The translations under genes were made by a program, and so were the position numbers. 64,000 nucleotides of DNA from Ricordea florida (lineage: Eukaryota > Cnidaria > Anthozoa > Corallimorpharia > Ricordeidae): contig OX453279.1 in NCBI GenBank assembly GCA_949710005.1, positions 15,282,256 to 15,346,255 of the forward strand, written 5' to 3'. Position 1 is the first letter of the stretch. Every line of letters begins with the position of its first letter. The notes under the pieces were generated by a model that saw only the letters and a program-made list of their open reading frames with translations, made no database searches and was not told the DNA's origin. Shown one piece after another: positions 1 to 11,293 of this stretch.

Positions 1-45
1 CTTGTTTATTTCTTTTTCCTACAAACTTTGATTATTTTGTTACAG

Positions 46-263
46 CCACGGATATGGTATAAGGTTATACCTAGAAGATCTGGCGCAGTGGCTGCCTTCA
101 AATGGAGTCTACCATCTCCTCCAGTAGAAGATGAAATTATCTGCAGCCCACAATTTGAAAAGTGGGACAAAAAGTGGAAAGTCTTCTGCGTCCAAAAAGG
201 AGAGCGGTTGCTTTACGGATTAGAGTACTTCCGGGGGGTGGAACGTACTCACGTAGCCTTGAG
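46..263 (+). CDS. Internal exon of an unidentified gene
   Basis: An open stretch begins directly after a 3' splice site (TTTTGTTACAG, ending at 45) and ends at AG|GTAAAC at 263, leaving two bases of a split codon. It encodes 72 full residues that are rich in Trp, Lys and Phe, with WDKKWKVFCVQKG near the middle and ending in RTHVAL. The downstream exon at 586 supplies the one base needed to keep frame. I do not recognise the family; a beta-sandwich such as a MATH/TRAF-like fold is a guess from the spacing of Trp, Gly and hydrophobic strands. The gene starts left of the window. Confidence 0.5.
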
Positions 264-585
264 GTAAACAAAAGGGGTAAAAAACGGGGTGTGTGCATAG
301 TATGACTTGCGTGATCCAATTCAGAGTAGAGCTTGCAACTCCTAGTAACATACCTGGAATCACACGTTAGGAACAAAATGCTAGAGGTGTCACACTTTTC
401 ACACATGCATTAACATAGCATAGAAATGTACTCCAGAAATAAGCTTTGGGTAACAACCCTTTCCACTAATGTTTCATTCTCTGTGAAACGTTGTTTTAAC
501 ATGTATGGAAAATCAAGGTAACTTAAAATATTGATCAGGAAATCAAATTAAGGTAGTTTCAAACATGCTATCGATTTTTTCGCAG

Positions 586-778
586 TTTTCTTGTGTCACA
601 CCAAGATGGCAGTTCGCATGTGCACCACTTCCATCATGCCAGACTGAGAGAGGGTGAGATGGTGCAAGGGATGCACAAGGCTATACCAGAGTCCATCACT
701 GTCAAAATGGAGCTGTTAGAACCAGTACAACAAATAGATGAATCTAGTCCAAGTACAAGGATTAGTTGGATATTCTGA
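586..778 (+). CDS. Terminal coding exon of the same unidentified gene
   Basis: The exon starts after a 3' splice site (TTTTTTCGCAG, ending at 585). Joined to the exon ending at 263 it stays in frame and runs to TGA at 776-778. The encoded tail has a His-rich patch (HVHHFHH) and then a mixed hydrophobic and acidic end. The 322-bp intron is AT-rich. A possible polyadenylation signal AATAAA lies near 1072. The frame match across the intron is the main support. Function is not recognised. Confidence 0.5.
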
Positions 779-796
779 CAAGTTTTTATTTTTGAA

Positions 797-1181
797 ATTC
801 ATCTGACAATTTTGTGTTTTGATACTGAAACAAAACTGAATTAAACTAAGTACAGAATAATTTTGAGAAGTTCTTAATGTGCGTGTACGAACAAAAGGTA
901 ACTTCCATGAACAGCTGGGCAAAAAATCTTTCCTTTGATTTAGAGTTAACAGTTATGACACAACTAATGTACAATGGATACATGTTTTCATTACACCATC
1001 TTCGGCCTTCTTGCTTTTAATATAGTTCAGTGATATGAAGCCCATGTAAAGAAAATATGACGAGGTCTAGTAATAAAAATTCATCTGATAAGTTTCTATT
1101 TTGATACTGAAACAAAATGGAATTAAACTGCGTAGAGAATAATTTTGATAAGTACTTAATGTGCGTGTATGGAAAAAAGGT
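797..1181. repeat. Pair of about 105-bp direct repeats in the presumed 3' UTR
   Basis: The stretch at about 797-899 (ATTCATCTGACAATTTTGTG onward) recurs at about 1076-1181 with scattered changes. Shared landmarks are TTGATACTGAAACAAAA, GAATTAAACT and CTTAATGTGCGTGTA. This is an imperfect local duplication with no coding potential. Confidence 0.6.
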
Positions 1182-1827
1182 ACCTTTGTAGGGAAACATT
1201 AAAAGCGTATTTTTAGAAGAGAGTTTGACTTAAGTATTAAGTTTAACAGGTGTATTACAATGCATTTAAACAGGGCGATTTTACGGCTAATTACCAATGA
1301 CAACGTAAATAGCCAATTTAAGGAGTCTTACAACTTGCGATTTGAGTGGGTCTTAATAGTGGCAATAACAGAAATTTTTAAAGTGGCAACTTTAAGGATA
1401 CCGTATACCTTCGAGAGTCGATTTTTTGCAAAAAAAAAATTTAAGGCAAAATTAAACATTACTGGTGTCGCTTCATTTTCCCCCAAAAAAATTGTTTAAA
1501 TCTTGAAACGCGCGCGAGTTATCAACAAAAACGTTTTTTCAAATGAAATTCTATCACCCGCCAGAGTGCTATAAGCCAATTAAAATGTGTCAGCGCCAGG
1601 ACTTGCCGTGACGTTTTTCGCGGTAAAACATCCGGGGTCGTTCATTTCATGTCGCTTCTCTTTCTTTTGTTTACGTTTGCAACTTACATACATACATACG
1701 TACTTTATTCGTCCCAAAAGGGCTTTTCAGAACAAAGAGCTGGTTAAAACTAAGTACAATTAAATAATTTAGATAATTTAAAACTAATTTACAAGTAAAT
1801 TTACATGTATTCACACTAAGTTTTCGC

Positions 1828-2128
1828 TTATGTTCGTTTTGCGTATCGTGTATGGAGAAAAATAAGAGAGAAAAGAGTCCCTGGTTGAAATCTAAGAAGA
1901 AAACCGGTCCTAAGAAAAAGAAGCAGAAAGTTTTCGATGAAGGATGGCGAAAGACTCTTGCCGAAACCGATAAAGGCTCTTGGTTTAACCAGTCTTCTCT
2001 CCTCGAAGATGATCAACTGCCCTCGACAAGCTCGGTGCCAGAAGGCGCTAGCCGGCTCAAACTTGAAGGTTTGTCGAAGAAAAGCGATGATGGCCTCCAG
2101 GTTTCGAGTAAAGAAATCTCCATCAAAC
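1828..2128 (-). CDS. Second exon of the small minus-strand gene candidate
   Basis: It starts after the 3' splice site CTTTGCAG (plus-strand 2129-2136) and continues the frame of the first exon (joining to LGFDGDFFTRNLEAII) to a stop at 1828. The whole product would be 135 residues. The C-terminal half is Phe/Leu/Arg-rich, which could also be the mirror of a Lys/Ser/Glu-rich plus-strand reading. A minus-strand AATAAA lies near 1700 within AATAAAGTACGTATGTATG, a tail also typical of retroelement ends. Intron quality supports the gene; composition counts against it. Confidence 0.4.
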
Positions 2129-2223
2129 CTGCAAAGCAGAAAGTATCGAATATTGAACTGCAAGCTTGCGACGGTTATTTATTCGCATGGATAATGATAT
2201 ATATAAATAGTACTTCAACTTAC

Positions 2224-2330
2224 CCCAGTGACCGCATTTCTGCCTGCAGCTGTTCTTTTGGATCGATGGAACCCACCGTCGAGGCCACCGCAGTCTTCCT
2301 TTTCTTAGAAGAATTCTTTCTGCCCGGCAT
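2224..2330 (-). CDS. First exon of a small minus-strand gene candidate
   Basis: On the minus strand an ATG at 2330-2328 opens a Lys/Arg/Ser-rich start (MPGRKNSSKKRK) and runs 35 codons plus two bases to a perfect donor GG|GTAAGT at 2223. An inverted CCAAT box (CTATTGGCTG on the plus strand, about 2461-2470) lies about 135 bp upstream of the ATG, as expected for a promoter. The intron would be 95 bp and AT-rich, ending TTTGCAG. The protein is not recognised. A plus-strand ORF overlaps it antisense, and only one of the two is likely to be coding. Confidence 0.45.
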
Positions 2331-2407
2331 TGTGCAAGGAAATCCGACAAAATTCGACTGACTGGAAATAGAGCTGCGGTCACGCACTCAACTATTTTCC
2401 CGCGAGT

Positions 2408-3082
2408 TGCTTACCGACACTAGTAATCTCAGGGGACTCAGCAGTAGGTCTCCTGTCGTTCTATTGGCTGTCGACATCGGCGGCATCCACAGTGTTGAAA
2501 TATGGCGCAGCAAGGGCGTGAAATTTTTGGAAACTTTTAGAAGCGAAAAAAACCTACTTCGTTTTTACGCGAGTGTGCTTTCTTTAAAGCAATTTATAGG
2601 GTACGAGGATTTGACGGATCGCCTTGAAATTTGGCCCGACGATTCCCAAGACATCGAACAAAAAAACCGTGTGAGGGATTTCCGTTTTTAAAAATTGATC
2701 TCCCGCAATGGCCTACGCCGTAAAACGTATCGGTAAGTTTTTGATAATCAAAGTTGACAGAAAAATTGCGAAGCAACCAATAGAAATATCGAAAAAGCCT
2801 CACACGGTTTTGAAGATTAGTGCCTTGTGATTGATATAATGCAGTAGTTTTCATTCTAAGGTCGAATTCCATACACGATAAATTCGCTCAAAGAGACGTT
2901 GGTCGTTTTGGGGTTTTGGGACGCACTCTCTTTACGGTTAAAAAAAATCAAAGCGAAATAATTTTTACTGGATAGTGCATTTCATTAGCTTTGTACTGAT
3001 ATATAGTTTGTGGTTGTTACATTTAAGACAGCGCGCAAATATTTTTTTTCGCGAAGGACACCCGCGAAGGTATACGGTAACC
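2408..3082. other. Non-coding stretch, nothing recognised
   Basis: Apart from the CCAAT-containing region just upstream of the minus-strand gene, I see no convincing exon, repeat or RNA. The only open frames here are short and lack splice support. Confidence 0.4.
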
Positions 3083-4195
3083 TTAAGGGATCTTAAAAGT
3101 GGCGATTGTACGGAGTCTTAAAGTGGCCATTGTAAGGAGTCTTAAAAGTGACGACTGTAAGGAGACTTAAAAGTGGCGATTGTAAGGAGTCTTGAAAGTG
3201 GCGATTGTAAGGAGACTTAAAAGTGGCGATTGTAAGGAGTCTTGAAAGTGGCGATTGTAAGGAGACTTAAAAGTGGCGATTGTGGATTGCGATTGGGGAG
3301 CAGGGTTGGCGCAGTGGTGAGAGCGCTCGCCTTCCACCAATGTGGCCCGGGTTCGATTCCCGGCCCCGGCGTCATATGTGGGCTGAGTTTGTTGGTTCTC
3401 TACTCTGCTCCGAGAGGTTTTTCTCCGGGTACTCCGGTTTTCCCCTCTTCACAAAAACCAACATTTGATTTGATTTAATTTATTTCATTTGCGCTTTACA
3501 GTGTCCCCAATTAGTACAGCAGTGCTAAATACACTTGACACTCAAATAAAGTTCATTATTATTATTATTATTATTATTATTGTAAGGAGTCTTAAAAGTG
3601 GCGATTGTAAGAAGTCTTAAAAGTGGCGATTGTAAGAAGACCATAAAAGTGGCGATTGTAAGAAGTCTTAAAAGTGGCGATTGTAAGGGATCTTAAAAGT
3701 GGCGATTGTAAGAAGTCTTAAAAGTGGCGATCGTAAGAAGTCTTAAAAGTGGCGATCGTAAGAAGCCTTAAAAGTGGCGATTGTAAGGAGTCTTAAAAGT
3801 GGCGATCGTAAGGAGTCTTAAAGTGGCGATTGTAAGAAGTCTTAAAAGTGGCGATTGTAAGGCATCTTAAAAGTGGCGATTGTAAGGCATCTTAAAAGTG
3901 GCGATTGTAAGAAGTCTTAAAAGTGGCGATTGTAAGGAGTCTTAAAAGTGGCGATTGTAAGAAATATTAAAAGTGGCGATCGTAAGGAGTCTTAAAGTGG
4001 CGATTGTAAGAAGTCTTAAAAGTGGCGATTGTAAGGAGTCTTAAAAGTGGCGATTGTAAGGCATCTTAAAAGTGGCGATTGTAAGAAGTCTTAAAAGTGG
4101 CGATTTTAAGGAGTCTTAAAAGTGGCTATTGTGAGAGGTCTTAAAAGTGGCGATTTTAAGGTGTCTTAAAAGTGGCGATTTTAAGGCGTGTTAAA
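3083..4195. repeat. 25-bp minisatellite, about 33 copies
   Basis: The repeating unit is GTAAGGAGTCTTAAAAGTGG followed by CGATT, 25 bp. Variants are mostly GGAGT/GAAGT/GGCAT after GTAA and GATT/GATC at the end. The array is split by a SINE at 3303-3581. Units near both ends are more divergent, as usual for an array maintained by unequal exchange or slippage in its centre. Confidence 0.9.
3303..3581 (+). mobile_element. tRNA-derived SINE, full length, inside the minisatellite
   Basis: The head is tRNA-like, with a Pol III A box (TGGCGCAGTGGTGAG, 3307-3321) and B box (GGTTCGATTCC, 3350-3360). A conserved body follows (TTCTCCGGGTACTCCGG) and the element ends in an (ATT)n tail at 3556-3580. A 5'-truncated sister copy lies at 17359-17466 and shares the 3' part (AGTGTCCCCAATTAGTACAG). 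The tail merges into minisatellite sequence, so a target duplication cannot be separated from the repeat. Confidence 0.9.
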
Positions 4196-4526
4196 ACTTG
4201 TTATTTTAATGACGAATGAAAGTGGCATGGAATCGCAAAAAGAAAACTTATTTGAAGTGTCGGCTTGTCCGGATAAAATTACGTTCTTAACTTTCTTATG
4301 TAAATTTACGACTTCTGTTGCCCTGAGTTACATAGGGTGTTTTTTGTTATCTTATTTTATTATTTTTTCGAAGGGGACTTGGCCCACATGCTGCTATTGA
4401 TCCGATGCAGCAAGAAAGAAAACCATACTTTTAAATGAAAACCGCATGTTCTAGGTAAATTGCAAATTCCTTGTTAATTAGGTTTTTAATTGTTGACTTG
4501 AGAGCGCAGGGATTTTGTGCAGCGTT

Positions 4527-4598
4527 GTCCGTGTTGCAATCGGTTAGCATGTCAGGCTGTTAAACGAAAGGTTGGTGGTTCGAGCCCACCCAAGGACG
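4527..4598 (+). pseudogene. tRNA-Asn(GTT)-like pseudogene, unit 1
   Basis: The sequence matches eukaryotic tRNA-Asn closely: the D loop (AATCGGTTA), the GTT anticodon loop (CTGTTAA) and the whole T arm (GGTGG TTCGAGC CCACC). It is 72 nt rather than 74, two bases are missing between the acceptor and D stems, three of five anticodon-stem pairs are mismatched (TCAGG against ACGAA), and the acceptor has one G-A mismatch. These defects make decoding function unlikely. The internal Pol III boxes are largely intact. Confidence 0.75.
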
Positions 4599-5256
4599 AT
4601 GCCTTTTACTACTTATCGCAAAATGGATATATTGCACTCTTTTCTGTTCATGTGGCTAATCGTGACCTGAATCAGGGTTTCGCTTAGCCTTTGTATGTAA
4701 TCTTTCAATCAAATTCTAGATTCCCTTTTCACTTTCATAGTTGTCTTGTTGACGAAACTTGCTGAGAAACGTTATGCATCAGTTTAGATGCATGGAGAAA
4801 AACGTTGAAATCGAACCGTACGTTAACAATACCACTCTCAATATCTTAAAGACCTATAAATACTTACATTCTATTTACTTCAAGATTTTAGTTAACAAGT
4901 TGCATTTTAGAAGTCGTTTATCATGCAGACTCCGAATACTTTGCATCGTTCCTGTTCCTAACCCATCATAACGAAAACCTTTGAATCAGCTGGGTACACT
5001 TGATGTAACTTTCAAAAACGTAAGGAAATTTGGGGGATTTAATCACTAAGTCGACTAAGATTTTCCATTCTCCCAGATTACCTCTTTAGTGAGATTCTTT
5101 CACCTTTGCTGTCTGTAGTCTAACCTAGCAAAAAGAAGCTCGATAACAGTTTCAAAACACAGAACATTATGAGTGGTGCAAGAAAGAAAAAGCAAGGAAA
5201 AACGTAAGTTAAAATAACGTTATAAAAAGTAAAATTACCGTAAGAAAACAAACACA

Positions 5257-5329
5257 CGACCCAGCCAGGAGTCGAACCTGGAGTCCCCTGATTCGTAGTC
5301 AGATGACTTATCCATTGGGCCACTGGGCC
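5257..5329 (-). tRNA. tRNA-Arg(ACG), unit 1, D stem impaired
   Basis: On the minus strand it is 73 nt, with acceptor GGCCCAG pairing CTGGGTC (one G-U), anticodon loop CTACGAA giving ACG, T arm CCAGG TTCGACT CCTGG and discriminator G. A T-run follows as Pol III terminator. Relative to the other copies this one reads AAGTCA for AAGGCA, which breaks a D-stem pair in addition to the C-A mismatch next to the loop that all copies share. It may be expressed poorly or not at all. Confidence 0.8.
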
Positions 5330-6408
5330 TTGTACGAGGTAAAGACAGTTTCCTTCTGTGGCATGTTCTATATCAATTTCTTGTTAGAGCAACCTTGAAT
5401 AAGTGCTAAACATGTTTCGAAAAACTTCAACTATCAGTCATGTTCAATTTTTCTATTCTTTCTCATACTAAATCAGTTGAAGTTTTTTCTCTAGGGTCAG
5501 ACTGCTCTAAAACAAAGGATAAAGCGTTATCAGGTAGTTTAAAAAGTGTCTTAATAACTTCAGTTCGGCTAGGGCTCATTACCTTCGGAAAGCAAATTTT
5601 CTTACAGACTGTCAATGGGAGAGCTCAGGTTAGTACTACTCAAACGAAAAGTCGAACACTCTTGTAACTGACGACCAGAACTACTTATCGAAACGCGTCA
5701 TATATCAAGCGCTACAAGAAGCAATTGAAGTTGGTTTGTACGTACTCTCTTCTTTAATCATGAATCAAATTTACAAATCACTCTACTTTAAAAATACTTT
5801 TCACGTTTCCATTTTGTACCCAGTTCCACGCACGGAGGCCTAGCAAGATCCTAGATATCTTTATTTACAAATACAATTATCACTGTGTGTCTTGTAGCAA
5901 TCCTCCCGGTTTGATGTGCTGATTTCAGTCGATCTCCAATCTAAAATAAGTATTTTCTAATTATGCTGATCGCGGTAGTAATAGTTAGCCATCTTATTAG
6001 GTATCTAAAGCTAATCAATCTTTATCAACCACTACAAACCGCCTACACTGGCAAGCGATTTCACAGCTACGAGACCACTGCCTACAATTCTTTTGTATCG
6101 GCCCTATCCAAATGGGTGTACTATCACTATCTTTAATATTATTATCATTACTATTATTAATATTATTGTTTTTAATTATTAATTCTACTATTAGTATCTT
6201 TATTGTACACATTTTTTCACGTTTCTATAGGTGGCGACTGAAAGGTAACAAACGAATCTGTCACTTTCAATATTGCCACCACTAGGATGCAGCAAGAAAG
6301 AAAACCATACTTTTAAATGAAAACCGCATGTTCTAGGTAAATTGCAAATTCCTTGTTAATTAGGTTTTTAATTGTTGACTTGAGAGCGCAGGGATTTTGT
6401 GCAGCGTT

Positions 6409-6480
6409 GTCCGTGTTGCAATCGGTTAGCATGTCAGGCTGTTAAACGAAAGGTTGGTGGTTCGAGACCACCCAAGGACG
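6409..6480 (+). pseudogene. tRNA-Asn(GTT)-like pseudogene, unit 2
   Basis: It has the same degenerate structure as the unit 1 copy, with one further change in the T loop (TTCGAGA instead of TTCGAGC). All defects of the anticodon stem are shared, so they predate amplification of the unit. Confidence 0.75.
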
Positions 6481-7138
6481 ATGCCTTTTACTACTTATCG
6501 CAAAATGGATATATCGCACTCTTTTCTGTTCATGTGGCTAATCGTGACCTGAATCAGGGTTTCGCTTAGGCTTTGTATGTAATCTTTCAATCAAATTCTA
6601 GATTCCCTTTTCACTTTCATAGTTGTCTAGTTGACGAAACTTGCTGAGAAACGTTATGCATCAGTTTAGATGCATGGAGAAAAACGTTGAAATCGAACCG
6701 TACGTTAACAATACCACTCTCAATATCTTAAAGACCTATAAATACTTACATTCTATTTACTTCAAGATTTTAGTTAACAAGTTGCATTTTAGAAGTCGTT
6801 TATCATGCCGACTCCGAATACTTGACATAGTTCCTGTTTCTAACCCATGATAACGAAAACCTTTGAATCAGCTGTGTACACTTGATGTAACTTTCAAAAA
6901 CGTAAGGAAATTTCGGGGATTTAATCACTAAGTCGACTAAGATTTTCCATTCTCCCAGATTCCCTCTTTAGTGAGATTCTTTCACCTTTTCTGTCTGTAG
7001 TCTAGCCTAGCAAAAAGAAGCTCGATAACAGTTTCAAAACACAGAACATTATGAGTGGTGCAAGGAAGGAAAAGCAAGGAAAAGCGTAAGTTAAAATAAC
7101 GTTATAAAAAGTAAAATTACCGTAAAAAAAAAACCACA

Positions 7139-7211
7139 CGACCCAGCCAGGAGTCGAACCTGGAATCCCCTGATTCGTAGTCAGATGCCTTATCCATTGG
7201 GCCACTGGGCC
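7139..7211 (-). tRNA. tRNA-Arg(ACG), unit 2, apparently intact
   Basis: The cloverleaf has a fully paired acceptor (one G-U), anticodon ACG in loop CTACGAA with a five-pair stem (one T-G), and a perfect T stem. The D stem has three pairs. A run of ten T residues immediately downstream on the minus strand is a strong Pol III terminator. With the unit 4 copy this is the best candidate for a working gene. It decodes CGU/CGC/CGA Arg codons after wobble A-to-I modification. Confidence 0.93.
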
Positions 7212-8290
7212 GTGTACGAGGTAAGGACAGTTTCCTTCTGTGGCATGTTCTATATCAATTTCTTGTTAGAGCAACCTTGAATAAGTGCTAAACATGTTTT
7301 GAAAAACTTTAACTATCAGTCATGTTCAATTTTTCTATTCTTTCTCATACTAAGTCAGTTGAAGTTTTTTCTCTAAGGTCAGACTGCTCCAAAACAAAGG
7401 ATAAAGCGTTATCAGGTAGTTTAAAAAGTGTCTTAATAACTTCAGTTCGGCTAGGGCTCATTATCTTTGGAAAGCCAATTTTCTTACAGACTGTCAATGG
7501 GAGAGCTCAGGTTAGTACTACTCAAACGAAAAGTCGAACACTCTTGTAACTGACGACCAGAACTACTTATCGAAACGCGTCATATACCAAGCGCTACAAG
7601 AAGTAGTTGAAGTTGGTTTGTACGTACTCTCTTCTTTAATCATGAATCAAATTTACAAATCACTCCACTTTAAAAATACTTTTCACGTTTCCATTTTGTA
7701 CCCAGTTCCACGCACGGAGGCCTAGCAAGATCCTAGATATCTTTATTTACAAATACAATTATCACTGTGTGTCTTGTAGCAATCCTCCCGGTTTGATGTG
7801 CTGATTTCAGTCGATCTCCAATCTAAAAGAAGTTGTTTCTAATTATGCTGATCGCGGTAGTAATAGTTAGCCATCTTATTAGGTATCTAAAGCTAATCAA
7901 TCTTTATCAACCACTACAAACCGCCTACACTGGCAAGCGATTTCACAGCTACGAGACCACTGCCTACAACTCTTTTGTATCGGCGCTATCCAAATGGGTG
8001 TACTATCACTATGTTTAATATTATTATCATTATTATTATTAATATTATTGTTTTTAATTATTAATTCTACTATTGGTATCTTTATTGTACACATTTTTGC
8101 ACGTTTCTATAGGTGGCGACTGAAAGGTAACAAACGAATCTGTCACTTTCAATATTGCCACCACTAGGATGCAGCAAGAAAGAAAACCATACTTTTAAAT
8201 GAAAACCGCATGTTCTAGGTAAATTGCAAATTCCTTGTTAATTGGGTTTTTAATTGTTGACTTGAGAGCGCAGGGATTTTGTGCAGCGTT

Positions 8291-8362
8291 GTCCGTGTTG
8301 CAATCGGTTAGCATGTCAGGCTGTTAAACGAAAGGTTGGTGGTTCGAGCCCACCCAAGGACG
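8291..8362 (+). pseudogene. tRNA-Asn(GTT)-like pseudogene, unit 3
   Basis: It is identical in its tRNA-like core to the unit 1 copy: GTT anticodon, disrupted anticodon stem and two bases short before the D stem. Confidence 0.75.
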
Positions 8363-9015
8363 ATGCCTTTTACTACTTATCGCAAAATGGATATATTGCA
8401 CTCTTTTCTGTTCATGTGGCTAATCGTGACCTGAATCAGGGTTTCGCTTAGGCTTTGTATGTAATCTTTCAATCAAATTCTAGATTCCCTTTTCACTTTC
8501 ATAGTTGTCTAGTTGACGAAACTTGCTGAGAAACGTTATGCATCAGTTTAGATGCATGGAGAAAAAGGGTTGAAATCGAACCGTACGTTAACAATACCAC
8601 TCTCAATATCTTAAAGACCTATAAATACTTACATTCTATTTACTTCAAGATTTTAGTTAACAAGTTGCATTTTAGAAGTCGTTTATCATGCCGACTCCGA
8701 ATACTTGACATCGTTCCTGTTCCTAACCCATGATAACGAAAACCTTTGAATCAGCTGTGTACACTTGATGTAACTTTCGAAGGAAATTTGGGGGATTTAA
8801 TAACTAAGTCGACTAAGATTTTCCATTCTCCCAGATTCCTTATTTAGTGAGATTCTTTCACCTTTGCTGTCTGTAGTCTAGCCTAGCAAAAAGAAGCTCG
8901 ATAACAGTTTCAAAACACAGAACATTATGAGTGGTGCAAGGAAGGAAAAGCAAGGAAAAGCGTCAGTTAAAATAACGTTATAAAAAGTAAAATTACCGTA
9001 AAAAAAACAACCACA

Positions 9016-9088
9016 CGACCCAGCCAGGAGTCGAACCTGGAATCCCCTGATTCGTAGTCAGATGCCTTATCTATTGGGCCACTGGGCC
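9016..9088 (-). tRNA. tRNA-Arg(ACG), unit 3, D-loop change
   Basis: It has the same cloverleaf as unit 2 except that the D loop reads AATAGATA instead of AATGGATA, removing one of the two G residues that contact the T loop and that also lie in the A box. It could be damaged. The T-run terminator is present. The Helentron stack starts about 540 bp to the right. Confidence 0.8.
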
Positions 9089-11224
9089 TTGTACGAGGTA
9101 AGGACAGTTTCCTTCTGTGGCATGTTCTATATCAATTTCTTGTTAGAGCAACCTTGAATAAGTGCTAAACATGTTTCGAAAAACTTCAACTATCAGTCAT
9201 GTTCAATTTTTCTATTCTTTCTCATACTAAGTCAGTTGAAGTTTTTTCTCTAGGGTCAGACTGCTCCAAAACAAAGGATAAAGCGTTATCAGGTAGTTTA
9301 AAAAGTGTCTTAATAACTTCAGTTCGGCTAGGGCTCATTATCTTTGGAAAGCAAATTTTCTTACAGACTGTCAATGGGAGAGCTCAGGTTAGTACTACTC
9401 AAACGAAAAGTCGAACACTCTTGTAACTGACGACCAGAACTACTTATCGAAACGCGTCATATACCAGGCGCTACAAGAAGCAATTGAAATTGGTTTGTAC
9501 GTACTCTCTTCTTTAAGCATGAATCAAATTTACAAATCACTCTACTTTAAAAATACTTTTCACGTTTCCATTTTGTACCCAGTTCCACGCACGGAGGCCT
9601 AGCAAGATCCTAGATATCTTTAATTACAAATACTAGAAATACGACTCTCGCAAAAACCTCGCGAAGCTAGTTTTTGAAGAAGTCACAATGTTTTTATATT
9701 TTATTTTTTATTTGATTTTTTATATCAGCGTAGTCCCCATTATTTTATTTGTTATGCTGTTTTTGGTACATAATTAGTGACACCTGGTGCAAATTACATG
9801 ATCAGTGTACCGGTCAACACAATGCTTAAAAATTGTGACTTTCCTGAAATGACGTTTTTGTTGAGTTTAATCAGGGAGGCCCTGGGTCTCATTTTATCCC
9901 CAGGACTTTTCGGACGAGACCTCGTGGTCGCACTCGAACAGACGCGTATGTAGTTTAGCTGTTTACAGTCTCGTTACGTTTCATTTATACCTTTCTCTGG
10001 TTCGCCTTACAGGGATTTCAAACGTAAGTTTTACTTTCAGCCCGCTGTTTCTGATGTATTTTCGTTTCTACGTGTTTTCTTTCTGTTAGCCATCATTATT
10101 TGTACTTATTTATTTGTCATAGTTTTCACCATTAAACACGGAAAGACTATTAGCTACGTGTGTTGGTTGAACGCTGCGCTAGAACGCGACAAAAATTGAC
10201 CTTCATTTAGCTCTTTCACTGCCACTGAGATTGCACCAGAGGGAATAGAAGTAAAATTATTTATTATCTTGACCAGGAATACAGAGTCGATGAAGTACCA
10301 CAATAATATTCACTTAACTCAAATTGAAAATGATTGTAAATCTCTTGCAGGTGAAATCTTGAAGAGTTGATATGAATGCTTGTGTTTACCATGGTGTAAA
10401 AACCTGTTTTTTTTAGTTTTATTTTCTTAGCCTCTACTGCTTTGTCTTCTTTGTTGTACATCCCTTTTAAACACAATATGTTCTTACACCGAGGATGAGT
10501 TGAATGCTCCAATTATTTTTTGTTTATGTTTTTTGGTTATAATTGCATGAGATTCATTGTAAGAAGAATCTTCTGATTAGATATTTTATTGTCTACTGCA
10601 GTAATTATTTCAGTCCTAGGTATCCACAATTGAGAGCATTATGAATAGTGCATGTTTCAATTTGTGTACTCTCTTCAGTTGCAATGGTACCCCCAGTGGT
10701 AGATAGAAAAATTCCTCTTCTCTCAAAAGAGATGCCATATCAACAGAAGTGTGAGATACAATGTCATTACATAAAAAAAAAAAAAATTGGGGGTAAAACA
10801 ATTGGAATCTACAAAAACTTTGAATAAAGGTTTGGTAATAGTGAGTGCTGACTGTATAGTATGTGGTTGTGCTATTTTTAGGTCATATCATAAAAACAGT
10901 ACATGTAAGAAAGAGTTATTGAAATCTAAATATGTTGAAAAAGATTGCTGCACTATGTCCTCCTGTAAAAAAATAATGTGAAATCAACATCAATCAGTCA
11001 AATACATATCAGTCAACTTTCCACATGAAAGTTTAATTGTGCTGTTACAGAAACAGGCAAAATATCCATACCCAACAAGAGAAGATTATATTATTTTGAA
11101 TATATGCAAATTTCTATTATAAAAACTGCAGAAGAAAGATTTAATATAACGATGGCATTTCATTGAAAAAGTCATGGCAGCCAGAGGTATTGAACTGTAA
11201 TATAATATAATGTAATAATATAAT

Positions 11225-11293
11225 GATAATAATATAATGATAGTGCTTCTCATTACATATAGTAATGAGAAGCGCTATCATTATATTATTATC
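11225..11293. repeat. Near-perfect 32-bp hairpin in element A
   Basis: Arms 11225-11256 and 11262-11293 pair with a single mismatch around a 5-nt loop ATATA. Sister elements B and D have only the right arm, so the left arm arose by a local inverted copy. Confidence 0.85.

Larger units (their letters stand above)
4404..9632 (+). repeat. Tandem 1.88-kb units 1, 2 and first part of 3, tRNA-bearing
   Basis: Units start at 4404, 6286 and 8168 with GATGCAGCAAGAAAGAAAAC, a period of 1882 bp, and are nearly identical. Each has a plus-strand tRNA-Asn-like sequence about 120 bp in and a minus-strand tRNA-Arg(ACG) about 850 bp in. A 75-codon open frame (5440, 7322, 9199) is shared because the copies are young; it has no recognisable product. 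Unit 3 is cut at 9632 by the Helentron stack and resumes at 35479 without loss: ...TACAAATA joins CAGTTATCACTG, matching ACAAATACAATTATCACTG in the intact units. Confidence 0.93.

Noticed and set aside
1852..2361. Plus-strand 169-codon Lys-rich frame
   Set aside because: Not listed as a gene because the minus-strand spliced reading has better signals. Kept as a competing reading in the findings.
3242..3478. Open frames across the SINE
   Set aside because: They read through the tRNA-like head and conserved SINE body and are not coding.
4759..9426. Conserved 70- and 75-codon frames in each tRNA-bearing unit
   Set aside because: They are conserved only because the units are recent copies. Changes fall without regard to codon position, and no family is recognisable.
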